Below, one piece after another: positions 46,372 through 56,738 of a stretch of DNA of 64,000 nucleotides. The notes beneath the pieces were generated by a model. It made no database searches, was not told the DNA's origin, and was given only the letters and a program-made list of their open reading frames with translations. This DNA comes from Pseudevernia furfuracea (taxonomy: Eukaryota > Ascomycota > Lecanoromycetes > Lecanorales > Parmeliaceae), in NCBI GenBank assembly GCA_022315425.1, contig JAIUPT010000021.1, positions 1,240,001 to 1,304,000 of the forward strand, read 5' to 3'. The position numbers and the translations under genes are program-made. Positions within the stretch are counted from its first letter, which is position 1; every line of letters begins with the position of its first letter.

Positions 46372-47849
46372 AGATACGATTAGGCAGTTTTTATTTTATG
46401 GATTTTGTCTCTAGGTTATCACTCATTTAGGTAATAGAAAGCTTGTTTTTAAATCTCGACTGCTGTTACCTGTCAAATATACCTTCTTTCCAGTTCTGTC
46501 GTACCGCCGGTCATTTCCAAACAAAAGCCTTGTTCCATCGATTTTGCTTTCGATATGTATTTGGAGTGTGGAGGCCTAGAACCTTGACAGTTCGAGATCC
46601 GCACTGGCCACCGTCCTTTCTCTCCGCGCGGAGCCAAGAGGTTGCATGCTACGATTTGATGATGCTGGGCGACCCTGATGCCGAGGACCAATTCGCGCCG
46701 GTGCAGATTGCGGACGACTTCCGGCGACGCTTCACCAAAATGTGTCAGACCGAACCCAAGAGCACTGGCCAGCGGGGGTTGTGCCTATGGGACCGAGAAA
46801 AGGGGTTGAAGCCGTCGATTATTTCGCCGACTCCTGTGAGTTGACTACTTGGAGGTGTGGGAGGCTTGGGGCTTGAAATGGCCCGAGCTTGCTGGATGTC
46901 GAGTCGCAGTGACTGATCGATTTTTGGTTTTCGGACGCGCATTTGATGAAGAGAGCATTCGTATGATCTGTATCGAATCAAATACCTGTGTGTCCGTGGG
47001 GGGCGCCGGGGGGGGGGGGGGGGGGGTTTTTGTTCTCTGTTCTCAAAAATGCGGCCAAACAAAACATTCTCTTTTCGATCTCTCTTGAGAAGGAAGAAAC
47101 AGCAAAGCACACAAACGCAGAAGTTATCTGGTCGTAGCAATAACGTATCGAGGAGACGTGAGTCTAGGAAGTGAGCGTATGTTGTAGAGGAATGTGGTTG
47201 ATTGCCAATGACAATACGGCTCGCGGACTAATGAATCTTGAACCATTAGAAATCTCGAGTCGAGGTGCGGCGGCTCCTGGCCACCTGGAGAAACTGATTC
47301 AAACGACCAAAGATTTATGATCAATTTATCGAGGGCATGGTGTACTGCTCGGAGAGTCAAGATGGATGACGACGTCTTGCATGGGTGGCGGAGCCTCGCT
47401 TCCGATACAGCCTTGTTCATTTGGAATGTTTACGGCTTTCCTCTTTCGCCGTTCTTGTGCTTGCTGTGTGTGTCATAGCTCATGCGCCCGAGGCAGACAA
47501 AAGGTCAAAAATGTGCCCATGCCTGGCAGTAGAAAGATACCGTTGTACCATTGAGAGAGGCTTTGCAATGGGTTTCGGCTTTAGCGTGTCAGACATCTGC
47601 GGATAGAAAATAAAAAGCACCGCAACACCATTGTACCAGCGCCATTAGGAATCGAACCTACTACGAACTAAATACCAAAACACGGATGCGCATGTTTGGC
47701 GTACATTCTTCACGATGAAGTCAAGCAAGCGCCAGGGATCTGTCAGGAATCTGCACGGGAACGAATGTGGACCCAGCCATCTCAGTCAGTCCGACCAGGC
47801 TGCGCTTGGGGCTTGCCTGGACAATTGCAAATAACTTTCTCTACTGTAT
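46372..47849. other. Gene-poor interval with a 19-G run
   Basis: An open frame covering 46590-46840 looks partly coding (acidic, ending in IADDFRRRFTKMC) but matches no family I know. A run of 19 G lies at 47008..47026. A tRNA-like 3' half near 47645-47670 (-) does not form a complete tRNA. Confidence 0.4.
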
Positions 47850-48375
47850 ATGCAGACTATCGGTGCCCCCACGGTGCCAAAAAGCTCGGAGAATACAGAG
47901 TTGGATTCACCTGACCCACAAACAAATCTGGTCTTTGACAACGTCCGCTTTCACACTACTTCCGACCGAACCAAATTCCTCCGAGGTCTGCGTCAGAGGT
48001 TTTGGGGAAAGAAAGTTTGCATTACGGATTCCGAAGCTCCAACGTGCGATATCCACACATATTGAGAAATTGACGGCGTTCAATGTCCTTATCATTCAGT
48101 ACGTGTTCATTGAGGAGAGTTTTCCCGTATTTGACGGCTGATCCTTGCGCGTCTTAGGTCTTGCCAAAGTGGAATTCAACAACCTCACGACCTCTTGGTG
48201 AAGACTTCGGCCGATCAGGCGCTCCAGCTTGACTCCCTCTCAGACCGCATGAAGGCATCACAAACTCGTGTAGAAGCACAACTCCAAACCATACTTGCAA
48301 ACCAGCAGAAGTCTAAAAGCCCGATTATGTCCCAAAGTCTAAATGCCTCTTCGCCAGAGAGTCGTCAGACATGAG
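47850..48375 (+). pseudogene. Coding-like fragment of unknown family, frame disturbed
   Basis: From the ATG at 47850 a frame reads to about 48062 and contains TSDRTKFLRGLRQRFWGK. A second frame covers IEKLTAFNVLIIQ. Through a possible intron (GTACGT near 48100 to TTAG near 48159) it would join a helical, Gln/Ser-rich stretch (LDSLSDRMKASQTRVEAQL) ending near 48374. The two frames do not join without a frameshift or a poor intron. It may be a broken gene or a wrong model; no domain is recognised. Confidence 0.3.
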
Positions 48376-49911
48376 ATGGACCTAGATAGGCTTTTAAGGG
48401 ATGAGGATATCACGTCAGTTATGATTCAGAAGGACCGCGGACTTCTAGAAACGCAATGAAAACCACCCTCAGGAAAGAGAAGTTTTTGGGCGAATCGATA
48501 CTACAGACGTACATGACTGCGCCTGAGTACCACGTCGACAACATCAGCATATCAAGCATCATTCAACCAAGAAACGCATCTCATCTGGGCCTTCTTCCTG
48601 TTCCATCTCCAATCAGCCTTCTAGAATCTGCACCGCCTCGCAGTGCAGGCTTTACAGATGCCTTCCTTGAAAGACAACATGGCGCTGCAAAGCTCTCTGG
48701 ATCAAAAGAAAAACGTTGACGATGGGATACGGTCCCTGCTTCAAGGCGTGAGTGGCGAGGAACTCAGTGGGGAACACAACCAGAACGACATCGAAGGCGT
48801 TATGCCCGAAGAAACTCCTTTTCATTTCGAATAACACGGACCCCGCTTTCCCATTTTTTGGAGCCCGGAGAATCCACTAGGAAGCCCGAAAAGGAAAATA
48901 CTAGCGTTCATCTTTGAGGCCCCGATAGGGAGTCAAGAGAGCCAACTAAAGGATGGGCCATCGATAACGGATGCATAACCTGAACATGGCTACGATGCGG
49001 TAGAAGAGCACTCCAATAATAGCATAAAACGAAGATCCTACGGCCCTGGACCGCAATATTATATTTTAGCTGGTTCCCTTGGGCCTTGGCAGAAGTACTA
49101 TTCAATGAGATGGCAGGTCACTACATGATTCATCGAGGCGGACGGCGATAGAAGGTGTTGGGATCTATGAGAATTGATTAATTCTATGGAATGGTATTTA
49201 GCTACTTAAATACCATGTGAAGCCTATGCCAAGACTAGTCATTTGCCACCGTGCGGAGTAGCTACAACACAGTGCTGCAGCATATTTCAACAGGAGGTCA
49301 GCCGCGGGTGGGTCTCAAGCCAATACAGAAGATGCACTTGTCCCTCAGCATTGGAACGAATTCGGTCTGCTTGCTTTTCGTTCCCTCTACACGATTCCAC
49401 CTCTGAGAACATAAAATGGGTAACGTGACGGAGGTATTGCACTCTACGAACGCTCAGAACTCCAGAGCCCTTTTTACGACAAAGTTGAATCCCTTCGCTT
49501 CGACCGAGCTTCTCACACACAGACCTCCAGAATCCGAGCGTAGTACGCAGATTTTGATCTAAATGTCTCGGCGAAGTCAAACTACCATTAGCAGATCCAT
49601 CAGTGATTTCGGGTCGTCACCATGGGCCAAAATACTCCACTTGCAATAGTTTGATCCAACACCATTCGTAACAGTCCTCTGTGCCTAATGCGGATGGTCT
49701 GCTCCTATGAATGTCTTATACAAATGGTCAGAGTTCCGCGTTCATCGATAAGTGAAACGTACTTCCTACTCCACTTTCTAGTACGTCGACCTCGGACACG
49801 AAATAGTAGCACTCATGCCACAGGCTTTCGGCCGTAAGCGACATGGCTAGTTTTCCAACTCGTCAGCATCCGGCGCTCTTCACCAGAGTATAAGATATAG
49901 AACGGGTAGAC
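48376..49911. other. Gene-free interval
   Basis: Several short open frames, none with a recognisable domain. No repeats were noticed. Confidence 0.4.
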
Positions 49912-51109
49912 CTACAAGTCAAGCTGAGCATGAATCTTGGGGTTTCTGAAATCCATGCGGACACTCGCGAGGAGGACCTGCACCCTCTCTGGCTGCCAAC
50001 CGAGTACTTGCGTCATGAGTCGGAGAGTCATTCCCTCCAACCCATCTTCGAGTGTCACCACATTCCACGCACCGACTGTTTTCTGAGGAAGTATCAGCCG
50101 ACTCACGGGAAACCTCGCAGGGAGTTCGAAGAGCTTACTAAATGTTGGTCTTTTGGCCACGGTCCAATCGGCAGACGGAATCGTTCATGGTACACGTCCG
50201 CAAAGCCTGCATCCTTCATCCATCCTTCAATCTTTGGTCCCGGCTCTGGATCCTTGCCGAAGGAGACACAGGCACCACATCCAACATCGTTCCACTCCCA
50301 TTCCGCGTGCTCCGATGTGAGTGACCCATCTTCGGAGTAGATACGAAGATTATAATCCTGGAATTCGGTGTATCCGCCAGGCTTTGTGGCTTCAAAACAT
50401 TGGCGTACTAACTTCTCCCAGTCACTAATTGCCGCAGCTAGGTAGCGGCAATGGACAAAGTCAAATTGATGTTGGAATGTCCAATTCTCTTCGGCATCGT
50501 CGACTTCGAATTTGACGTTGGCCGGCACCCTACGGGCGTTTAAGCAATGGGACCAAATGGGTAATGGGTACCTGGATTACTTACCATGTTGGCTGCGTTG
50601 GGCTTAGATCAGTACCAAGGATTTCCGAGTCTGGGAAATCATCGCCCATCTCGATAGCCCAGATGCCTGTCCCAGTTCCAATGTCCAGAACTCTGGCAGG
50701 TTTACCTATAGGCGCCAGATAGAGCTTATCACGCATAGTCATTTTGAACATTTGATGGCTTAGGTCGAGACGATCCAGTTCGCTCTCGTCGTTGGGCATG
50801 ATGTAGCTTCCATCCTTGAAAGCGTGGTATCTACGACCGTTCTCGATTGGGTACCTCTCAATGCTGCTGGTTAGAGATGCGGTATACCTTGATCTGTTGA
50901 AAGGCTGATTAACTCCCCGGGCGCTGAATATACACCAATATTGTAAAGAGGCACACACACATCATCCCCAAGGCTGGAATCGGATTCGTCGATGAGCTGG
51001 GGAAAGCATCAGTGATGTCAGTAGTGAGCCTCTACCTTGTATTCGTGCTTACATCTGGGTCTGCCTGGATATTCTGCGCTGGGTGCGCTGTTGCTGGCAC
51101 GTTGGCCAT
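49912..51109 (-). CDS. LaeA-like class I SAM-dependent methyltransferase
   Basis: Five exons, 51109..51053, 50996..50959, 50887..50585, 50529..50139 and 50082..49912, splice in phase to 319 aa. The start is MANVPATAHPAQ; an acidic stretch (DESDSSLGDD) precedes the family block YTASLTSSIERY and the GRRYHAFKDGSYIMPNDE motif. The SAM site is RVLDIGTGTGIWAIEMGDD, followed by GTDLSPTQP and a FDFVHCRYL post-motif. This is the layout of the many fungal LaeA-related methyltransferases; some regulate secondary metabolism and development, others modify metabolites. It lies 3.5 kb from the FAD oxidase, beyond a gene-poor stretch, so cluster membership is uncertain. True LaeA itself is usually not in a cluster. 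Confidence 0.9.
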
Positions 51110-51804
51110 GACTTTGTCAATGAGTCAAAATTTCAACGCTCTGAAGTGACAGAATGTCCACAGGCGGGGTAAGAGGTACTTTTGAGTCGAATTACACTTG
51201 GTTGAGGGGAAAGATGTGGGATTGCGACCAGACCATACCCGATTGCATTTAGCGATGACTTGGAAGGATTGTGGTTCGTAGCTCGCGTGCTACGCTATCA
51301 TGAGAGTGACAGAAATCCAATCGACCCTTGCCAATCGTACCTTGCCAGCGCACCACTCGCGATTCCTTTCTCTTCGGCCATGTGGTGACCTTGATAAGAG
51401 TAGGGGCCTTTTTACAAAGTACTTCACTTTGTCTCAGTCATGTAGCGGAGCTGTAACCCAGTGATGGTCTTCATCATTCCCTCTTGTTCCCGGGACCCTT
51501 AGGTATCTTAAGGTAGAAATGAGTTCCCTCGCTTATTAGCGGCGGAGACACCCACTCATCGAACAGCCCTGCAGCACTGTCTTGGTATGTGTTGGTATAT
51601 ATTTGCCAGTGCACGGAATGCTTTCTTTTCAATCAACATCTACCGTTATTTCAAAAGTAAGTATAGACTCTATGTTACGGACTAGGACAGGCAGGACAGC
51701 CTCTTCGTGACTAGCGCTCCTTGACGCTCCCGTATGATCTAGAGTACTGTCACTCCAGATGTCGCCTCATCTGCCCCCTCAAAGGACTTGAAAAAGGTTC
51801 TCCC
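51110..51804. other. Intergenic region
   Basis: Promoter side of the LaeA-like gene. No gene was recognised. Confidence 0.4.
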
Positions 51805-52230
51805 TCAGATTCGTTCCGGAAAACCCCCCTGTTTCCAAGCCCTGTACCCACCGTCCAAGTCCGTCGCGTTCTCCAAGCCCAGTTCCCGCAACGCCCTGGC
51901 CGCCAAAGAGCTCGTGTACCCCTCCTGACACATGACGATGACCCTCAAATCGTACCGATCCGCAACCGCCAAGCGCGCTTCGCACCGGGGATCGAGACGC
52001 CATTCCAGCACGTTGCGTTCCATGACCAGGGATCCGGCGATTGCGCCTTCCGCTGCCCGCTGTGCTGCTGGCCGGATGTCGACCAGGAGCACGGGAGCAG
52101 AAGACGGTGTGGCCGGCGCTTGGAGCTCGGTGAGCGCTTGGCTGGGCGTGATGCGCTTTAGGTGAGAGCGTGCTTCGGTCAGGATTTGGCAGATGCTTTT
52201 TGAACCTGGAGGCGGTGTGGGGGGTGTCAT
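51805..52230 (-). CDS. Single-domain rhodanese-like sulfurtransferase
   Basis: 141 aa, single exon, ATG at 52230. The rhodanese fold is clear: VLLVDIRPAAQRAAEGAI, the active loop CQEGYTSS with Cys101, and the closing ATDLDGGYRAWKQGGFP. The length fits stand-alone rhodaneses (GlpE-like), which move sulfane sulfur to cyanide or thiols. The N-terminal 25 residues are Pro/Ser-rich with no clear mitochondrial presequence. It lies 251 bp downstream of the stop of the helicase gene on the same strand. Confidence 0.88.
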   Translation of the reverse strand: MTPPTPPPGSKSICQILTEARSHLKRITPSQALTELQAPATPSSAPVLLVDIRPAAQRAAEGAIAGSLVMERNVLEWRLDPRCEARLAVADRYDLRVIVMCQEGYTSSLAARALRELGLENATDLDGGYRAWKQGGFPERI

Positions 52231-52481
52231 TGTGATGGCTACGGTGGGAGTTGGCAGAATTGCAGGAAGATGCTCCCATCATTAGATACTTATGATTGCA
52301 CAATTTGCTCACAATTGCACAATTGCACAACTTTGCCACTCAACGAGTGTGCCAAGGCCGGCCTCCACTAGCGCCTTGGCATTATTTTATACATCAACCG
52401 CTCAGCGAATTTGGGTGCGCCCAGACTGCACTAACATCCGCAATGACAGGTCATAAAGCAATTCAGCTAGTAGTTGACTAC

Positions 52482-55400
52482 TTAACGCCGAGGAGTCTTC
52501 TCATATCGGAAACCCGGGATCTGAAACAGCCGGCATATCTCCTCGTCGTTGCGAAAATAGTCAAATGCCCAACCACCCTGCACATGATGCTCGACAAAGT
52601 ACCTCCAGGCTTGAACACCTTGGGTAGAGTGTTGATGACTTGTCATGTCCTTGTAGCCGACGACCACCAATCCATCCTTTGCTCGCGAAAGACCTACGTT
52701 CATTCTTCTAAGGTCCTTGATGAATCCCATAGGATACCGGGTTCCACCGTGAACGACCAGGTCAAGAATACAATAGGCATATTCGTCCCCTTGGGACCCT
52801 TCGATGGTTGATACCGTGACATTGATGTTCATCGAGCGAAAGATTGCTCGAAGCAAACGCTGCTGGCCCGTATAGGGCGTCAGGATTCCAATCCTGTTTT
52901 CAGGTAGACCGTGCCTCGTCATTGTTTGAATTAAGTCAAGGACTATCGCAGCAATTGTCGGGTTGACGGCTGAGAGTCCGCGACGTTCTCGAAAGAGCAA
53001 ATGATCCCCGCCGCAGTGCACAAAGATGGATTGATGAGATATCCTCATGGTTTCTTGTGCCCAGTCTCTGAATCTTTCTGCGTCTGGACGATTAAATGTG
53101 CTCGGACTGTCGCGGACATTGGCATCGTAAAAGAGCTTGTTTACACAAGACGAGATGTCTGGATGCATGCGGTATTGTACATTCAACCTCAGGTATTCGC
53201 AACCTCCATTCATCAAGCGGCTCTGCGAACTTAATTAGTGACTTGTTTGGAGGAGGAATAAAGGAGTCATGCGGCATACCTGGAGGGTCAGAACAGTCGA
53301 TGCAAAGAATTCCGATAGCTTGAACAGTACACAAGGCGGTAATTGCTTCGGATCACCGAGTATGACAATCTTGGCGAGTCCCTGCGGTGTGACATGCCGG
53401 GCAATGGCCCCTATTGATTCGACTTCTCGCATTTGCGAGCCTTCGTCCATCATGGCCGCTTGGACCCGAAATACGCGGCATGCTTTGCTCGAAGCTACCG
53501 CTGTCGTGGCCAGTATTAGACGTGCATTCATGATGTAGAATTTCTGAACCTCCAGCCAGGTGGAATTGAAGTTATTGATTGGGTTATTATGTTCATCCAG
53601 TGCTCCTGCCGTCTGAACAAAGTCCCAACTTTCACATCGGGCCCGAGCGGCAATGAGCCGCTTTATTAGGTGATGCTCTGCCGCATCCTCACGGGTGCGG
53701 GGCTTGAATGCCTGAGACCGGTTGTTGATTACCCGATAGCGCCCTAAGATATGATTGGGCAGAGAAAGGGTATCCGCTGAAGTCCCCGTGAGCTGCTGTT
53801 CCAGATACTGTTCCAGACTGGCTTGAATGGCGATATCAATGGGGTTGATGGTTGTAAAAGAAGGGCTCGGTGGAGAGCCCTCAGTTTCAATCTCGAGACG
53901 CCTACCACCTTCAGTCCACTCATCATCCTCTTCCCTCAGTCTCATATCGGGATCTGCGGTGATTTGTTCCAAAGCGTCCACTTTGATTCTATAAATACCA
54001 TGAGTTGCTTCATCGTTCGCTTGCAACTGCTTCAGAAGTCTGCCAGCGGCTATGTCAACCGCCTGGTTGGAGGCGGCGATGAACAGGACGTTGACATTCT
54101 GTAGTAAATAGAACCTCATGATGACACATGACAAGTTCGTCTTGCCGGTGCCTGGGGATCCTTGCACGATAGATAGGCGCGATCGAAGGGTGGTTCCGGG
54201 GACACCGACTGCGTCCCTGAAAGCCTCTTCCTGGACAGCATTGAGAGGTTGATGGCGTATGAATTCTTCGGCCAAGTTGGATCGGAACATCTGACCTCTG
54301 CCCCGAGGTATATCATGCAACAGAAGTATCTTTTTCAGCCAGTTGTTTTGGGACACTCCATTGCCGCCGTACATAACACGGCGCACAGCGCTTCTCATCT
54401 CGCTCGTTTGGGCCTCTGCTGGACCGAATCTGAATCTCCCAACATGTTCAACCAATACAAAACCTCCTCGGCCACCGAGTCTTTTTACTATCATTCCAAC
54501 ATCGTATTCACTGTCTCCAAATGTACCGGCAATGGTCCGACCGACGAACTTTTCAACAGGACCGAATGTGTCCAGACGGACTTCGAGTTCCACATGGGTA
54601 CATGTATTGTCAGGACGATTAGTAATCGGTGGATCTTGTAGCGTGGAGCAGTACTTACCAGGTTCAGGTGGAGGGGGCAACTCCTCTCGATCAGCATTGA
54701 GACTTAGCCGAATTAACCACGAGCGGTCCGCAACATGAGTTGATGTTAGACAGGCACGGAAATCAAAACCATATCGTCCATTCCACGTTGCACGACGTTC
54801 GCCTAATACCCGTCCTTGATCCTCACGATAGAACTCGCCCATCTTGAAGGTCTCGTACTGACGCTCATCGATGTACCTGATTGGTGCCGCCATATAAGAG
54901 ATCTCATAGGGATCGATCCAAGTACCGGGGAAATTACCAGGCCAGCCCCTCTCACGCTTCCTGAACATGGCCTCAAGATCTGAGCCGCGATCTGGGAAGG
55001 GTATCTCACCAACAGCAGGCTCGTTGATCTTTATGCGTTTGGCCCAGCGATGGAAATGAGGTGGTGTCGGTGAAGGCTGGGCGACGAAGAAGTTGTAGGA
55101 CTCTTTCTGAACGCAAGTCATTAGCTTTGGATGACAATGTCCGGTGGGGTGGAGGTTACCATTTTGAGGCTGGCTTTGGTCAGGACCTCTATCGTATTGG
55201 TTTGCGTAATCTTGCGGAAGTGCTGGACCTTGTCACGGTGTAGGGGCTGGAGGTGGTCAAGACTGGCGTTGAAGTTGAAGCATACAGGTTGGGAGTAGTT
55301 CCAGCTCAGTTTAGCTGGCCCACTGCGACCTATGACACTTGCGTACCTTGTACGACTTTCGTCTGTCAAAGGGACATCGAGTTGAAGAGTCAAGTTGGTG

Positions 55401-55836
55401 AGAATATCCGAGAAGGAGAAACTCGCTGTTGGAGGTTGATGTGTGCCGGGTAGAGCGGCGGGGCGGTCCATGGCATTTCCGGCATGTGCCCAGGGGCGGA
55501 AGATTGCCCATGTGTCATGAAGGGGATCGAGGGCAGCTCCAACAGTGAGACGGAGTCGAATCCTTGGGAAGTCAGATCCCCCTTCAATGTATATCCTCAC
55601 AGAACACTCCGGATCTGGCTCGATGAGTGCAGACTGATCGTCTTTCCGCAGTCTAATCACACAAGGATCGAACTTTGGTGTCTTCAAACAGTTCTGATTG
55701 TCGTAGATGGAGAGGGTCTTGCCCTCGTTGGCCCCTTGAAAGACATATCTCCCCCAATTATGAGGTACGTCGCCGTATCTATAGCCTGTCAGAACGAGGT
55801 CAATTAAGGAAGTTCAAGTTCTCACTCGTCCTCCAT
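52482..55836 (-). CDS. UPF1-like superfamily 1 helicase
   Basis: Exons 55836..55826, 55778..55160, 55106..53280 and 53222..52482 give 1065 aa. The first exon codes only MED plus two bases; its 47-bp intron restores the frame into a long coding stretch. Helicase motifs: I GSPGTGKT near 526-533, Ia-like FIAASNQAVD, II MMDEGSQ, III ILGDPKQLPP, IV LNVQYRMHP, V VSTIEGSQGDE, VI NVGLSRAKDGLVVVG. This is the Upf1/Nam7-like family of RNA/DNA helicases. It lacks the Upf1 CH zinc domain and has about 500 residues of unassigned N-terminus, so it is not Upf1 itself. A 78-bp stop-free segment (54658 to 54581, GTAAGT...CGAAG with TACTAAT branch site) is probably an intron; removing it gives 1039 aa. Confidence 0.87.
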
Positions 55837-56173
55837 TTGAGTGATGGAAAGACAAGGCTCCGTGGAGACCTCACAGTGTGAGATTAGTGGTATTCAAAGT
55901 TCGATTTTACTATTAAAAAAGGGAAGTGAAGAAATGGTTCAACAACAAAGCACTCGATGTGGGTGGAAGAGGATGTAGATTCTATGAAGCCTTTGGCAGG
56001 AAGGTATCTCTTCGTCTGGTGAAATGGCGACATGCGCTAAAATCGGGATCTATGCCTAATACAGTACATCTTGAGGAATACAACAAGAAGAATGAGAGAC
56101 CAAAGCTACCGAAATCATGCTGAGGACTGGGATGTCATGGACTGGGGGAGACGTATGCATGGCTATGACTAGC

Positions 56174-56473
56174 CAGGGGGGAGTGTTGGACGTGCCTAGA
56201 TCATTCCACATGCATCTCATGTTTGTCCTTTATTAGATAGATCTCTTTTTGTCAGGCCATGGGTTATATACCCATGGACCTCCTTCCATAGACCATCATG
56301 CTTTTTGCTATCACACTGCTCCACCTGCTGAGCTGACAAACCTTTGAGACACTATCCCTCAAGGGACAAAAGTCAGCAATCAAGAGTCTCCTTACGCCAC
56401 CACTAAAACCACAAGATGCATCTAAGACATTCATAGCCGTCATGCTCGGCATTGCGGCGGACGAAGGCCAACA
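56174..56473 (+). mobile_element. Candidate copia 3' end: polypurine tract and LTR remnant
   Basis: An AGGGGGGAG purine tract (56175..56183) is followed directly by TGTTGGACGTG, as at the 3' end of copia elements. A matching CCAACA end lies at 56468..56473, which would make an LTR of 290 bp. Inside it CCATGGGT and ACCCATGG form an 8-bp inverted repeat near 56256..56276. No second LTR or reverse transcriptase frame is seen in the window, so it is a truncated relic if real. The stretch 55837..56173 holds no recognised gene. Confidence 0.45.
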
Positions 56474-56738
56474 TACACTTTTGGATCTATCACCACGAGA
56501 CCCCTTCCCCCTAAACAGGTCTTTGGTTTTGCACGAAACCACACATGGTCATAATGATTTCATAAAACCGCCTCATTGGAGTCGTCGCGTGTCCATCTCC
56601 GCTAATATTATCGGATTACCTCATCGCAACGAGTATTGTCTAGTTCATCATCCATCAAAACATGTCTCGAACATTCAGCCTTCCGGGTATCATTGATAAG
56701 AAAAAACAAGAACCCAATCGCTAAAATCCCCTTCCATA
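56474..56738. other. 3' flank of the hydrolase-CorA gene
   Basis: No feature was recognised. Confidence 0.35.

Noticed and set aside
47008..47026. Run of 19 G
   Set aside because: A homopolymer, possibly of uncertain length in assembly; no function can be supported.
47630..47690. tRNA-like T-arm on the minus strand (GTAGGTTCGATTCCTAATGGCGC)
   Set aside because: No matching 5' acceptor strand or anticodon arm upstream, and the T stem has a mismatch; not a complete tRNA.
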